Source of the DNA: AC-69 sp036519575
GTDB lineage: Bacteria; Actinomycetota; UBA4738; HRBIN12
Length of the DNA stretch: 38,020 nt
NCBI GenBank assembly: GCA_036519575.1
Contig: DATDKZ010000158.1
Location: 1 to 38,020, forward strand
Direction: 5' to 3'
Every line of letters begins with the position of its first letter. The stretch's first letter is position 1. This document shows positions 1 to 7,947 of the stretch, piece by piece. A program made the position numbers and the translations under genes. Below the pieces are notes generated by a model. It ran no database searches. It saw only the letters and a program-made list of their open reading frames with translations, and had not been told where the DNA came from.

Positions 1-2
1 CG

Positions 3-131
3 CTGGGCGGGTTCACCTACCTGATCTGGCGGCTCAACAAGAGCTGGCGCAAGCCCGTGGAGACGTGGCGCGATGGCGAGGCCGCCGTCGCGGCGGCATC
101 CTCGTCTGGCGCCGTGTCCGCCCAACCCTAA
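3..131 (+). CDS. C-terminal fragment of an unidentified protein
   Basis: Reading in the frame that starts at base 3 gives an open 42-residue tail ending in TAA at 129-131; its start lies outside the window. The tail begins with a hydrophobic, aromatic stretch (LGGFTYLIW), continues with a basic segment (RLNKSWRKP), and ends in an Ala/Ser-rich run. This looks like the end of a membrane-spanning segment followed by a short cytoplasmic tail, but that is inference from composition only. I do not recognise the family. The stop overlaps the stop of the convergent PAP2 gene by two bases (CTAA at 128-131), so neither gene leaves room for a terminator. Confidence 0.45.
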   Translation: MGGFTYLIWRLNKSWRKPVETWRDGEAAVAAASSSGAVSAQP

Positions 132-838
132 GGCGGCGCCGGCATGCCCTCGGGCGGCGCGCCGGCGCGGACCGGGGATCCGCGCATCCGCATGGCCACG
201 TCGCGGACCTCAGTGGCCAGGGCCGCCGAACCGAGCGCCACGCCGGCCCCCAGCACCACGCCGGCCACGACGTCGGACAGCCAGTGCGCGTTCAGGTACA
301 CGCGTGAGAAGGCCATCACGAACGCGAACAGCACGGCGATGACTTCCCACTTCCGTCGGCGCGGTCCGGAGGGCATGAGCACGAGCACCAGCGCGACTGC
401 GGTGGCGGCGGCGGCCACCGCATGGCCGGAGGGGAACGAGTAGCCATTGGTGGCGACGAGCTCGTTCGGTGGACGGCCCCGGTGGAAGTAGGCCTTGGCC
501 GCTGTCAGGAGCACCTCGGCCGCGACCCACGTGAGGACCCACGCACCGAGGGCCCGCCACCGCCGGCGGAATGCCAGCCACACCGAGACCACGGCTCGTA
601 GAGGGATCGTGACGTATCCACCGCCGATCACGTTCAGGGCCCGGGCCACCCCGGACAGGACCACGTTTCGGATGTCGTCCATCGCCCGGTATGTGGATTC
701 GTCCAGGTGGCCGATGGGGACGAACGTCGTCACCGGCGCGGCCCCGGGAGGATGGCGCCCGACGCCGATGAACAGCAGGACCAGGAAGAGGAACAGGCAG
801 AGCGAATACAGGAAGGTCCGTCGATGGTTGCTCAGCAT
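128..838 (-). CDS. PAP2-family membrane phosphatase (intact active site)
   Basis: A 236-residue integral membrane protein of the type 2 phosphatidic acid phosphatase family. These enzymes remove phosphate from lipid phosphates such as phosphatidic acid or undecaprenyl pyrophosphate on the outer face of the membrane. All three catalytic motifs are present: K-x6-RP (KAYFHRGRP, about residues 114-122), PSGH (about 131-134) and SR-x5-H-x3-D (SRVYLNAHWLSD, about 178-190). A hydrophobic segment follows the N-terminal MLSNHRR and several more lie between the motifs. ATG at 838 is the natural start, 11 bases after the stop of the upstream lipoprotein gene, so it is probably the last gene of the 4074-128 unit. 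The true lipid substrate cannot be read from the sequence. Confidence 0.85.
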   Translation of the reverse strand: MLSNHRRTFLYSLCLFLFLVLLFIGVGRHPPGAAPVTTFVPIGHLDESTYRAMDDIRNVVLSGVARALNVIGGGYVTIPLRAVVSVWLAFRRRWRALGAWVLTWVAAEVLLTAAKAYFHRGRPPNELVATNGYSFPSGHAVAAAATAVALVLVLMPSGPRRRKWEVIAVLFAFVMAFSRVYLNAHWLSDVVAGVVLGAGVALGSAALATEVRDVAMRMRGSPVRAGAPPEGMPAPP

Positions 839-849
839 GTGGGCCGTGC

Positions 850-1437
850 CTATCCCGGGCAGGGCGGGGCCTCCGCTCCACACAAGCTGAGCCCGGTCTC
901 CTCCTTGGTCTGTTCCACCAGCACGGAGCGGGAGACGAACGACAGGGCCTGCTGAGCCTCGAGCGCAAGCGTGGCCGACGCGCCGGTAGTGAACCGGAAC
1001 CGATTGGTCACGCACCCGCCAGGGAACAGGAGGTACCGGTTGGCCTGAAAGGTCGGCGGAAGGCTGATGGGTTCCTCGTAGACGCGAACGCCGGGGGCGA
1101 CCCCTGCCCCCGTCGTCACCTCGATCGCGTTCGAGATGTCGCAGGACTCGGTCAGCCCCACCTCGAGCGCGCGGAAGCCGGCACGGTCGGAGTCCAGCCA
1201 GAACTGGGCCGAGCCGCTTCCGATGCGCGAGCCGTTGTAGGACCAGCCGGCCGGGAACTCCTCGATGCAGGGAACGAGGGTGGCCGATGGGACGGCCTGT
1301 GCCATCAGGATCAGCGCGTTCGTGTTCTCGGCACCACACGTGAGCGGCTGCGGGTACACGCCCCCGCACGCCGGAACGAGCATGGCGCTGGCGCCAAGGG
1401 AGACGATGACGGCTCCGAGCCGTCCCCGCCGCCTCAC
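850..1437 (-). CDS. putative secreted lipoprotein of unknown function
   Basis: A 195-residue protein starting at GTG, whose first bases overlap the stop of the upstream PAP2-kinase gene (GTGA), implying translational coupling. The N-terminus is a signal sequence: RRRGR, a hydrophobic run, then VPAC with Cys24 as a plausible lipidation site (the Pro at -2 is unusual for a lipobox). The mature part contains further cysteines (TCG, PCIEE, SCDIS, GGCVTN, and LCG near the C-terminus), which suggests disulfides outside the membrane. I recognise no domain. Its place between a PAP2-kinase fusion and a PAP2 phosphatase suggests an extracytoplasmic partner of a membrane-lipid process; this is inference. 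Confidence 0.65.
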   Translation of the reverse strand: MRRRGRLGAVIVSLGASAMLVPACGGVYPQPLTCGAENTNALILMAQAVPSATLVPCIEEFPAGWSYNGSRIGSGSAQFWLDSDRAGFRALEVGLTESCDISNAIEVTTGAGVAPGVRVYEEPISLPPTFQANRYLLFPGGCVTNRFRFTTGASATLALEAQQALSFVSRSVLVEQTKEETGLSLCGAEAPPCPG

Positions 1438-3128
1438 GCGAACACCGTCCAGTTGTTGACGACCACGAGGAGGGCCACCAGCGCCAGGAGGAGAACCCCG
1501 GCGGTCCTGACCACCCGCCGCACGCTCCACCGTTGGATGGAGACAGGTTTGCGTTCCGGGGCCAGGGCCCGAAACTCGCCCACGAGGTCCCGGCCATCCT
1601 GTTTGAGCATGCTGCGCAGTTGCGTGGGGCTGGCCACACCTCGGGCGGCGGCGAAGGCCTCGGCGATGTCGTCCTCCGTGAAGCTCTCGAGCGCGTGCTC
1701 GTAGACCCGCTTGGCATCGCTCTTCACCGCAAGGACCAGCATCATGTTCGCCAGGTCGACGGCCTGTCGCCACGGGGACGGCCGGACCTGAACGAAGAAC
1801 ACGTCGATCACCAGGACCTTGCCGTCGCGCACCATGAGGTTCGCCGGCTTGATGTCCCGGTGGGCGAGCCCCTCGTCCCACATCTTCCGGACGATCTGGA
1901 GCCCCTCGTCGATGCCCTGGTCGTCGATCTCGGCATCACCGATCTCGACCGCCCCGTCGAAGAACTCCATCACGATCATGTACTCGCGCTCCGGCGTGAT
2001 CTCCACGACGCCATAGGGCTTGGGAGTAGGGAGTCCCTCGTCGTACAGGAGGCGAAGCGTGTAGTCCTCGTACTCGACGAAGCGTCGGACGGACTGGAAA
2101 GGCGTCTCGTCCTCCAGCGCCCCGTACAGGATGGAGCGACCGAGCTTGTACCAGCGGTCCGCCCGGACGTGGCTCTTCGCGTAGAGCTTGGCGAACAGGT
2201 ACTGCTCGGGTTCGTTCTCCGTGGCCGCGACCCTCAGGCGAAGGGGGGTGGATCCGCCCGACCCTTCAAGGCCGACCGGCTTGATCTGGAGGATCTCGTA
2301 GCCCAGCTGGTCCTGGACGGCCCGGCGGATGGCCTCGCCACGCCGCCCGCCGACGTCCAGGTGTGCGGCCTTGCCCCCGCGGTAGGTAACCGGGAACACA
2401 TCTGTCGGCGTGTACCACCGGAAGGCCACGAGAGGGATGGCGATGCCCATGATGGCTCCGAACACTGCGTCGGTGGGATGGTCGACCGCCAGGTACAGGC
2501 GGGCGAACACGAGCGAGAGGATCAGGCCGCCGACGATCCATTTCGCCACCTCGCGGGGACGACCGGGGACGACAAGCGCGTAGATGATGCCGACGAGCGA
2601 GGCGGCCAGTCCCACCAACGGCCGGGAGGGCATGGAGTACCCCTCCCACGCCGCGATGATCGTGATGCCGAGCGGTCGGCTCCGTCCGAGGAGGATCGAG
2701 ATCTGGTAGGCGACGATCTCTGCCGCCAGGACGCTCCCCAGGAACACGACCAGGTGCCGCCAACGCCGGAACCCGACGAGCGCGGCGATCGTGCCCCATC
2801 GGAGCACGCGGATCGTCCACCTCGACGCCAGCAGGTTGACGAACAGCATGACGTCCGTGAGCGATTCGGTCCGCAGGTTCGCGATCCAAAGCAGTCGCTT
2901 GGTATCGAACCGGTCGAAGATCCCGGCGAGCGGCTGGAAGAACGCCACGCCGATCAGGAGACTGAGGAAGTACACCACCATGACGATCCAGAACTTGCCG
3001 CTCCGACCGAGCTTGTGGGGGAGCGGGGGCGCCTCGCCGGAAGGTCGCCGGTGGCGCCTGCCGCTTGAGCCGGGCCCACGGCTCCGCTGCTCCCTGGCCC
3101 CGCCAAAGGTCTCGTCAGTGACGTCCAA
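1434..3128 (-). CDS. degenerate PAP2 domain fused to a protein-kinase-like domain
   Basis: A 564-residue membrane protein starting at TTG 3128 (no strong SD; the start is tentative). A basic, cytosolic N-terminus of about 45 residues precedes six or so membrane segments with PAP2-like layout. The motifs have lost their catalytic residues: GRSRP (about 146) remains, but PSGH reads PSRP (about 168), and the SR-x5-H-x3-D site reads ARLYLAVDHPTD (about 210-221), with Asp where His is expected. From about residue 270 follows a kinase-like domain: a Gly-rich loop (EGSGGS), a lysine in FAKLY (about 311), a catalytic loop HRDIKPAN (about 422) and a metal-binding Asp in VIDVFF (about 440). A final transmembrane helix (about 536-560) ends the protein. 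The kinase side looks active and the phosphatase side does not. The substrate is unknown; a membrane lipid or polyprenol is a guess. Confidence 0.75.
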   Translation of the reverse strand: MDVTDETFGGAREQRSRGPGSSGRRHRRPSGEAPPLPHKLGRSGKFWIVMVVYFLSLLIGVAFFQPLAGIFDRFDTKRLLWIANLRTESLTDVMLFVNLLASRWTIRVLRWGTIAALVGFRRWRHLVVFLGSVLAAEIVAYQISILLGRSRPLGITIIAAWEGYSMPSRPLVGLAASLVGIIYALVVPGRPREVAKWIVGGLILSLVFARLYLAVDHPTDAVFGAIMGIAIPLVAFRWYTPTDVFPVTYRGGKAAHLDVGGRRGEAIRRAVQDQLGYEILQIKPVGLEGSGGSTPLRLRVAATENEPEQYLFAKLYAKSHVRADRWYKLGRSILYGALEDETPFQSVRRFVEYEDYTLRLLYDEGLPTPKPYGVVEITPEREYMIVMEFFDGAVEIGDAEIDDQGIDEGLQIVRKMWDEGLAHRDIKPANLMVRDGKVLVIDVFFVQVRPSPWRQAVDLANMMLVLAVKSDAKRVYEHALESFTEDDIAEAFAAARGVASPTQLRSMLKQDGRDLVGEFRALAPERKPVSIQRWSVRRVVRTAGVLLLALVALLVVVNNWTVFA

Positions 3129-3156
3129 TGATCGTCCGTTCGTCGAAACCCCGACT

Positions 3157-4074
3157 CTACTCCAGCGCGTCGGGGATCCCGCGCTCGGCGAGCCACCCGG
3201 AGGCCACCGCGGCGGGTGCTTCGCCCTCGGCGACGTCGCGGTTCATGCGTCGCAGGTCCTCGGTGGTCAGGGCGGCTGAGACGGCGTTCGCAACCTCCGT
3301 CAGCCTCGGCCCGAACCTGGCCAGGACGTCGGTCCTGACGATCGGCGTGACGTTCTCCGCCGGCTGGAGGTGGCGGTCATCCTTCAGCAGGACGAAGCCG
3401 TGGGCGTCGATCTGTCCGTCGCTCGTGAACAGCAGGGCCGCCTGCACCTGACCGGCCTGGAGGGCCGCCACGGTGAGCGCGCCTCCCTCGTCGAGCGGCA
3501 CGAACGACTCGAACCGCAGGCCGTACAGGGACTGGAGCCCTCCCAGGCACAGCGGCCGCTCTGGGCACTCGGGCGGCCCGCCGAAAGCCATCTGGGGCGC
3601 GACCGGCCTGAGGTCGCTGATGGTGTGCAGGTCGAACCTGGTCGCTGTCTCGCTCGTGACCACGATCCCGTTCCGGTCTTGCGCCGGCGACGCGGCGAGA
3701 ACCGTGAGGCCGCGCGACGCCATCGCGCGCGCCAGCGCGCGATGCGTCGCGCGCTCGTCCGCCGATGCCGATCCATTCCCCGCCACGAACTCGAGCGCAC
3801 TCCCCGCGTACTCCGGGACGAGCTCGACCAATCCCCTCTGGAGCGCCGGCTGGACGAACTCTCGCGCGCCGAGGTCGAGCGCGAGCTCGACGCGGAAGCC
3901 GGCCGACCGCAGGGCCTGCCCGTAGAGCTCCGCGAGCAGGACGCTCTCGGCGAAGTTGAACGATGCGACGGTGATCGCATCGTCGTCGACGGCGGTCGTC
4001 TGAGGAGCCGGGGGTGACCCGCACGCCGCCAGCAACAGGAACAGGAGGAACATCGCAGTCCGCCACCGAAGCAT
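3157..4074 (-). CDS. glycine betaine/osmoprotectant-type ABC substrate-binding lipoprotein
   Basis: A 305-residue lipoprotein with a clear signal peptide and lipobox LAAC (Cys18). The mature sequence matches the OpuAC/ProX (QAT) family of quaternary-amine binding proteins: VASFNFAESVLLAELYGQAL, then LDLGAREFVQPALQRG and VELVPEYAGSALEF in the expected order. These proteins capture compatible solutes or choline-like compounds and deliver them to an ABC permease. No permease or ATPase gene is present in the window, so the partner must be encoded elsewhere or lie outside. The start is ATG 4074 with SD GGGAGAGGG 6 bases upstream. It is the first gene of a minus-strand unit with the PAP2-kinase gene, which begins 28 bases after its TAG. 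Confidence 0.85.
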   Translation of the reverse strand: MLRWRTAMFLLFLLLAACGSPPAPQTTAVDDDAITVASFNFAESVLLAELYGQALRSAGFRVELALDLGAREFVQPALQRGLVELVPEYAGSALEFVAGNGSASADERATHRALARAMASRGLTVLAASPAQDRNGIVVTSETATRFDLHTISDLRPVAPQMAFGGPPECPERPLCLGGLQSLYGLRFESFVPLDEGGALTVAALQAGQVQAALLFTSDGQIDAHGFVLLKDDRHLQPAENVTPIVRTDVLARFGPRLTEVANAVSAALTTEDLRRMNRDVAEGEAPAAVASGWLAERGIPDALE

Positions 4075-4104
4075 GACCGTCCCTCTCCCGGGTGGAACCG
4101 GCCA

Positions 4105-4110
4105 AGGCTA
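4105..4110 (-). promoter_or_regulatory. -10 box (TAGCCT) of the binding-lipoprotein gene
   Basis: On the minus strand TAGCCT lies 30 bases before the ATG at 4074, leaving a short leader with SD GGGAGAGGG at 4081-4089. No convincing -35 is visible. It shares the 89-bp divergent intergenic region with the ribF -10 box. Confidence 0.45.
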
Positions 4111-4150
4111 TTCGAAAGCAGCGCGATCCGGGGCGGCGGCGATTGTTCGA

Positions 4151-4156
4151 TAGGCT
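4151..4156 (+). promoter_or_regulatory. -10 box (TAGGCT) for a leaderless ribF transcript
   Basis: TAGGCT ends 7 bases before GTG 4164. This is the spacing seen for leaderless transcripts, in which the start codon is also the transcription start. No SD precedes the GTG and no TTGACA-like -35 stands out. The position supports choosing 4164 over the upstream in-frame ATG at 4092. Confidence 0.5.
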
Positions 4157-4163
4157 GCCGCGC

Positions 4164-5108
4164 GTGGAACTGCGGCACGGACTGGAGTCGCTTCCGCTGG
4201 GTTCCGGCGCGACGGTCGTGACCGTCGGGTTCTTCGACGGTGTGCACCGAGGCCATCAGGCCGTCTTCCGCCGAATCGTCGAGTTCGCCGGAGACCGCGG
4301 ACTCCGATCAGTCGTCGTCACGTTCGACCGACATCCTCGGGAGATCCTGACCCCGGGGAGGGAGCCGAAGCTCCTGACTACGCCGGACCGCAAGGCTCGG
4401 CTCATCGAGGCGGCCGGTGTGGATGTCCTCCTCGTCCTTCGATTCGACCGAGCGTTCTCACTCATCCCGGCGGAGGAGTTCGTCCGCCGAGCGCTGGCGG
4501 AGGGCCTGCACGCGGAGCACGTGGTCGTGGGGGCGAACTTCACGTTCGGACACAAGGCCCGGGGGACGGTGGAGACTCTCCGTACCCTCGGCCCGGCCCA
4601 CGGGTTCACCGCCGAGGAGGTCCCGATCCTCGAGCTCGATGGCCGTCCGGTCTCCTCGTCATCGATCCGGGATGCACTAGCTGAGGGCGACCTGGAGTGG
4701 CCGACGACGGCGCTCGGCCGCCCGCACGCCGTCGATGGGACCGTCGTCGCCGGGGCGGGTCGAGGGATGGACCTCGGCTTCCCCACGGCGAATCTGGAGA
4801 CCGATCCCCGGGTGCTGTTCCCCAAGACCGGCATCTATGCGGGACGCTCTTCGATACAGGAGCGAGCATTCGTCGCGGCCATCAGCGTGGGGACCAATCC
4901 GACGTTCGGCCGGGAACCGGTCCACGTCGAGGCCTATCTGCTCGACTTCGCGGGCGAGCTCCACGGCGAGGCACTCACCGTCGAGTTCTGGGCCAGGCTC
5001 CGCGACGAGGAGCGATTCGACTCGCCCGCGGCACTCACCCGAACCATGGCCGAGGACGTCCGCCGCACTCGCGAGCTCGTGCCGGCGCCGGAGGCACGGC
5101 CGGCGTGA
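4164..5108 (+). CDS. ribF: bifunctional riboflavin kinase / FAD synthetase
   Basis: A 314-residue RibF that phosphorylates riboflavin to FMN and adenylates FMN to FAD. The N-terminal FAD-synthetase (nucleotidyltransferase) half shows VTVGFFDGVHRGHQ with the HxGH-type signature, FDRHPREILTP and the late SSSSIRDAL motif. The C-terminal riboflavin-kinase half shows GRGMDLGFPTANL and GIYAG, then a conserved acidic region (HVEAYLLDF). GTG 4164 gives the usual family length and follows a TAGGCT box. An ATG at 4092 is in frame but would add 24 atypical residues that cover the promoter. Its place before rpsO-pnp is the widespread bacterial arrangement. Confidence 0.95.
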   Translation: MELRHGLESLPLGSGATVVTVGFFDGVHRGHQAVFRRIVEFAGDRGLRSVVVTFDRHPREILTPGREPKLLTTPDRKARLIEAAGVDVLLVLRFDRAFSLIPAEEFVRRALAEGLHAEHVVVGANFTFGHKARGTVETLRTLGPAHGFTAEEVPILELDGRPVSSSSIRDALAEGDLEWPTTALGRPHAVDGTVVAGAGRGMDLGFPTANLETDPRVLFPKTGIYAGRSSIQERAFVAAISVGTNPTFGREPVHVEAYLLDFAGELHGEALTVEFWARLRDEERFDSPAALTRTMAEDVRRTRELVPAPEARPA

Positions 5109-5150
5109 GGGACCCCCACCACCATCCAGTGCCGCGATGACGGGGTCTGG

Positions 5151-5156
5151 TAGCCT
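5151..5156 (+). promoter_or_regulatory. -10 box (TAGCCT) before rpsO
   Basis: TAGCCT stands 11 bases before the rpsO ATG (5168), in the 59-base ribF-rpsO gap. This would give an mRNA with almost no leader. No clear -35 or SD is present. Confidence 0.4.
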
Positions 5157-5167
5157 TTTCCCTGGTC

Positions 5168-5437
5168 ATGGCACTGACGACGGAATCCCGCTCGAAGATC
5201 ATCGCCGACTATCGGCGCGCCGAGAACGACACCGGCTCGGCCGAGGTCCAGATCGCGGTGCTTTCCACGCGCATCAGCGAGTTGACCGAGCACCTGAAGA
5301 CCCACAAGGAGGACCATCACTCCCGGCGCGGCCTGCTCCAGATGGTCGGGCGGCGCCGCCGGCTGCTCGACTACCTGCGCCGCAAGGACATCGAGCGGTA
5401 CCGGACGCTGATCGGCCGTCTGGGACTGAGGCGATAG
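5168..5437 (+). CDS. rpsO: 30S ribosomal protein S15
   Basis: An 89-residue protein of exactly the usual S15 length. The diagnostic segments are all visible: the N-terminal KIIADY, TGSAEVQIAVLSTRISELTEHL, the loop KEDHHSRRGL, MVGRRRRLLDYL, and the C-terminal RYRTLIGRLGLRR. S15 binds the central domain of 16S rRNA early in 30S assembly and helps form an intersubunit bridge. It lies between ribF and pnp, as in most bacteria. In many species S15 and PNPase expression is linked through the intergenic RNA, and the hairpin at 5519-5566 fits that pattern. Confidence 0.98.
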   Translation: MALTTESRSKIIADYRRAENDTGSAEVQIAVLSTRISELTEHLKTHKEDHHSRRGLLQMVGRRRRLLDYLRRKDIERYRTLIGRLGLRR

Positions 5438-5518
5438 CCGACGAGGCGGCAGGCGAGGCCGCCCGTACCGAAGGGGGTGATGCGCACGGGCAACTGAGAT
5501 CGGCGAAGGAGGGGGTCG

Positions 5519-5566
5519 GTTATCAGTAGCGAGTCCCCGGACCCCCGGAGACTCACCACTGACAAC
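5519..5566 (+). promoter_or_regulatory. extended hairpin in the rpsO-pnp intergenic RNA
   Basis: The 211-base gap contains a 48-base imperfect inverted repeat. The outer arm GTTATCAGT (5519-5527) pairs with ACTGACAAC (5558-5566) with one mismatch. Inside it GAGTC (5531-5535) pairs with GACTC (5550-5554), and CCGG (5537-5540) pairs with CCGG (5545-5548) around a 4-base loop. No T-run follows, so it is not a typical terminator. Structured pnp leaders are known: the RNase III site in enterobacteria, and the Actino-pnp motif named for its position upstream of actinobacterial pnp. Membership in the latter family is inferred from position only. The pnp SD (AAGGAGG) follows 70 bases later. Confidence 0.6.
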
Positions 5567-5648
5567 TGGCCGAACCTCCCCGCCTCCCCATTTCACCCAT
5601 CGGTCCTCGCCCAGAAGCGGCGCAGGACGCATACAAGGAGGAAGGCCA

Positions 5649-7937
5649 GTGGCCGTCATCAAGCGTACGAAGAGCGTGGGCTCGCAGGACATGACGTTCG
5701 AGTCCGGCAGGCTCGCGATGCAGGCGGAGGGATCCGCGGTCGTCACCTACGGTGAGACGCAGATCCTCGCCACCACCACCACTGCAGCACCCCGCGAGGG
5801 CATCGACTTCTTTCCCCTTACGGTGGACGTCGAGGAGCGGATGTATGCGGCGGGGAAGATCCCTGGCGGGTTCTTCCGTCGGGAGGGCCGGCCGTCGGAG
5901 ACCGCCATCCTCACCGCCAGGCTGATCGACCGCCCGCTCCGCCCCACGTTCAAGGATGGCTACAACGACGAGGTCCAGGTCGTGGTCACGGTGCTCTCCG
6001 CGGACCTGGCCAACCCGTACGACGTGCCTGGGATCAACGGGGCGAGCCTGTCGACGATGATCGCCGGGCTCCCCTTCGATGGGCCGGTGGGCGCGGTCCG
6101 GCTGGGCCTGATCGGTGGGGAATGGCGCATCAACCCCACGTACCAGGACCTGGACATGGCCACGTTCGACGTGGTCGTGGCCGGTCGGCGCAACGAGTCC
6201 GCCGGCATCGACCTGCTGATGATCGAGGGGGAAGCCCCCGACAACACCTGGAGCCTGCTTGCCGGGGGCGGCGCCGCGGTGGCCCCGACCGAGGAGAGCG
6301 TGGCCGAGGGTCTGGAGGCCGCCAAGCGGGCCATCGGCGAGATGATCGACTTCCAGCTCGAGTTCCTCTCCGAGATCGAGGCAACGCCGAAGCCCTTCGA
6401 GCCCAAGGTCCCGTTCTCCGAGGAGACCTATCAGGCGGTGGCGGAGTTCGCCGAGAGCCGGATCGAGGCCGCGCTGGTTCCCGAGAAGCGATCTCGCGAC
6501 GCGGCGATCGACCGGATCAAGGAGGAGCTCAAGGCCCACCTCCTGGTGACCTGGGGCGAGGAAGGGTTCGCCGTCCAGGCCGCCCAGATATCGCCGGCGT
6601 TCAAGGAGCTCCAGAAGCGGGTCATGCGCAAGCGGATCCTGGAGGATGGCGTTCGCCTCGACGGCCGCAAGGCCGACGAGATCCGGCCCCTGTCCTCGGA
6701 GGTCGGCCTGGTCCCCCGGGCCCACGGGTCCTCGCTGTTCCAGCGGGGAGAGACGCAGGTCCTGAACGTGACGACGCTCGGGATGCTGCGGATGACCCAG
6801 ATGATCGACACGCTCGACCCCGAGGAGTCCAAGCGGTACATCCACCACTACAACTTCCCCCCGTTCTCCACCGGCGAGGTCGGGCGGATCGGCTCGCCCC
6901 GGCGGCGGGAGATCGGCCACGGCGCGCTCGCCGAGCGAGCGCTCGTGCCGGTGGTGCCTCCCGAGGAGGAGTTCCCCTACGCGATCCGCCTGGTGTCCGA
7001 CGTCGTCTCGTCGAACGGCTCGACGTCCATGGCTAGCGTGTGCGCCTCGACGCTCTCGCTGATGGATGCGGGCGTACCGATCAAGGCGCCGGTGGCCGGC
7101 ATCGCGATGGGATTGATCGCCGAGTTCGATCGGTACGTCACGCTCACCGACATCCTGGGGGCGGAGGACGCGCTTGGCGACATGGACTTCAAGGTTGCGG
7201 GGACCAGGGACTGGGTCACCGCGATCCAGCTCGACATGAAGGTCACCGGCCTGCCCGCCGAGGCCCTGACCCAGGCCCTCAAGCAGGCCCGTGAGGCGCG
7301 CCTGTTCATCCTGGACACGATGCTGCGCACGATCTCCGAGCCCCGCAGCGAGGTGAACGCCAAGGCGCCGCGGATCCTCACCGTCCAGATCCCGGTCGAC
7401 AAGATCGGCGAGGTCATCGGGCCCAAGGGCAAGCGGATCAACGAGATCATCGCGGTGACCGGAGCCGATATCGACATCCAGGATGACGGCACCGTGTTCA
7501 TCGGCTCCCGGGAAGGGGCCGGGGCGGACCAGGCGGCGAAGATGATCGACGAGATCGTCAACCCCAGGCCGCTCTCGGTCGGGGAGCGGTTCACCGGCAA
7601 AGTTGTGAAGACGACCACCTTCGGCGCCTTCGTCAACCTCGTGCCCGGCAGAGACGGGCTGGTGCACATCTCAAAGCTGGGAAAGGGCAAGCGCCTGTCC
7701 TCGGTCGAGGAGGCGGTCAAGGAGGGCGACACCCTGGAGGTCGAGATCCAGGAGATCGACCAGATGGGCAAGGTCAGCCTGAAGCCGGTCGGCGAGGAGT
7801 GGGCGATCCCCGAGGGCATGGAAGTGGAGGAGCAGCCCCGCCGTGAGCGGCGGGACGGTGACTCGAGGGGCGGTCGCGGTCGCGACCGCGACCGGCGGCC
7901 CCGGGACCGCGAGCGCCAGGACCGGCCCTCGCACTAG
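5649..7937 (+). CDS. pnp: polyribonucleotide nucleotidyltransferase (PNPase)
   Basis: A 762-residue 3'-5' phosphorolytic exoribonuclease that works as a trimer in mRNA decay and can add tails in reverse. Order of domains: first RNase PH domain (with FFPLTVDVEERMYAAGKIPGGFFRREGRP), the helical linker, second RNase PH domain (IRPLSSEVGLVPRAHGSSLFQRGETQ, then the active-site region SDVVSSNGSTSMASV), a KH domain with GPKG (about 591), an S1 domain (GKVVKTTTFGAFVNLVPGRDGLVHIS) and an Arg/Asp/Gly-rich tail (about 730-762). The start is GTG 5649 behind a strong SD (AAGGAGG). Its TAG stop forms the first half of a -10 box for the next gene. Confidence 0.98.
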   Translation: MAVIKRTKSVGSQDMTFESGRLAMQAEGSAVVTYGETQILATTTTAAPREGIDFFPLTVDVEERMYAAGKIPGGFFRREGRPSETAILTARLIDRPLRPTFKDGYNDEVQVVVTVLSADLANPYDVPGINGASLSTMIAGLPFDGPVGAVRLGLIGGEWRINPTYQDLDMATFDVVVAGRRNESAGIDLLMIEGEAPDNTWSLLAGGGAAVAPTEESVAEGLEAAKRAIGEMIDFQLEFLSEIEATPKPFEPKVPFSEETYQAVAEFAESRIEAALVPEKRSRDAAIDRIKEELKAHLLVTWGEEGFAVQAAQISPAFKELQKRVMRKRILEDGVRLDGRKADEIRPLSSEVGLVPRAHGSSLFQRGETQVLNVTTLGMLRMTQMIDTLDPEESKRYIHHYNFPPFSTGEVGRIGSPRRREIGHGALAERALVPVVPPEEEFPYAIRLVSDVVSSNGSTSMASVCASTLSLMDAGVPIKAPVAGIAMGLIAEFDRYVTLTDILGAEDALGDMDFKVAGTRDWVTAIQLDMKVTGLPAEALTQALKQAREARLFILDTMLRTISEPRSEVNAKAPRILTVQIPVDKIGEVIGPKGKRINEIIAVTGADIDIQDDGTVFIGSREGAGADQAAKMIDEIVNPRPLSVGERFTGKVVKTTTFGAFVNLVPGRDGLVHISKLGKGKRLSSVEEAVKEGDTLEVEIQEIDQMGKVSLKPVGEEWAIPEGMEVEEQPRRERRDGDSRGGRGRDRDRRPRDRERQDRPSH

Positions 7938-7940
7938 GCT
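7935..7940 (+). promoter_or_regulatory. -10 box (TAGGCT) built on the pnp stop codon, for the M16 peptidase
   Basis: The pnp stop TAG is the first half of TAGGCT, which ends 7 bases before ATG 7948. This is the spacing of a leaderless transcript. The -35 is not recognisable. The same hexamer and spacing occur at ribF. Confidence 0.45.
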
Positions 7941-7947
7941 CTCGCCC

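Noticed and set aside
128..1717. A single 529-residue fusion protein including the PAP2 domain
   Set aside because: The upstream part of that frame reads through the kinase and lipoprotein genes in another frame; the PAP2 protein proper starts at ATG 838.
4092..4163. N-terminal extension of RibF from ATG 4092
   Set aside because: The extra 24 residues are not RibF-like and would cover the divergent promoters, whereas GTG 4164 gives the family length.
5553..7667. A 704-codon open frame on the minus strand opposite pnp
   Set aside because: It is a shadow frame of a GC-rich gene: its protein is low-complexity (Asp/Arg/Leu/His-rich) with no domain, while the plus strand encodes a full PNPase.
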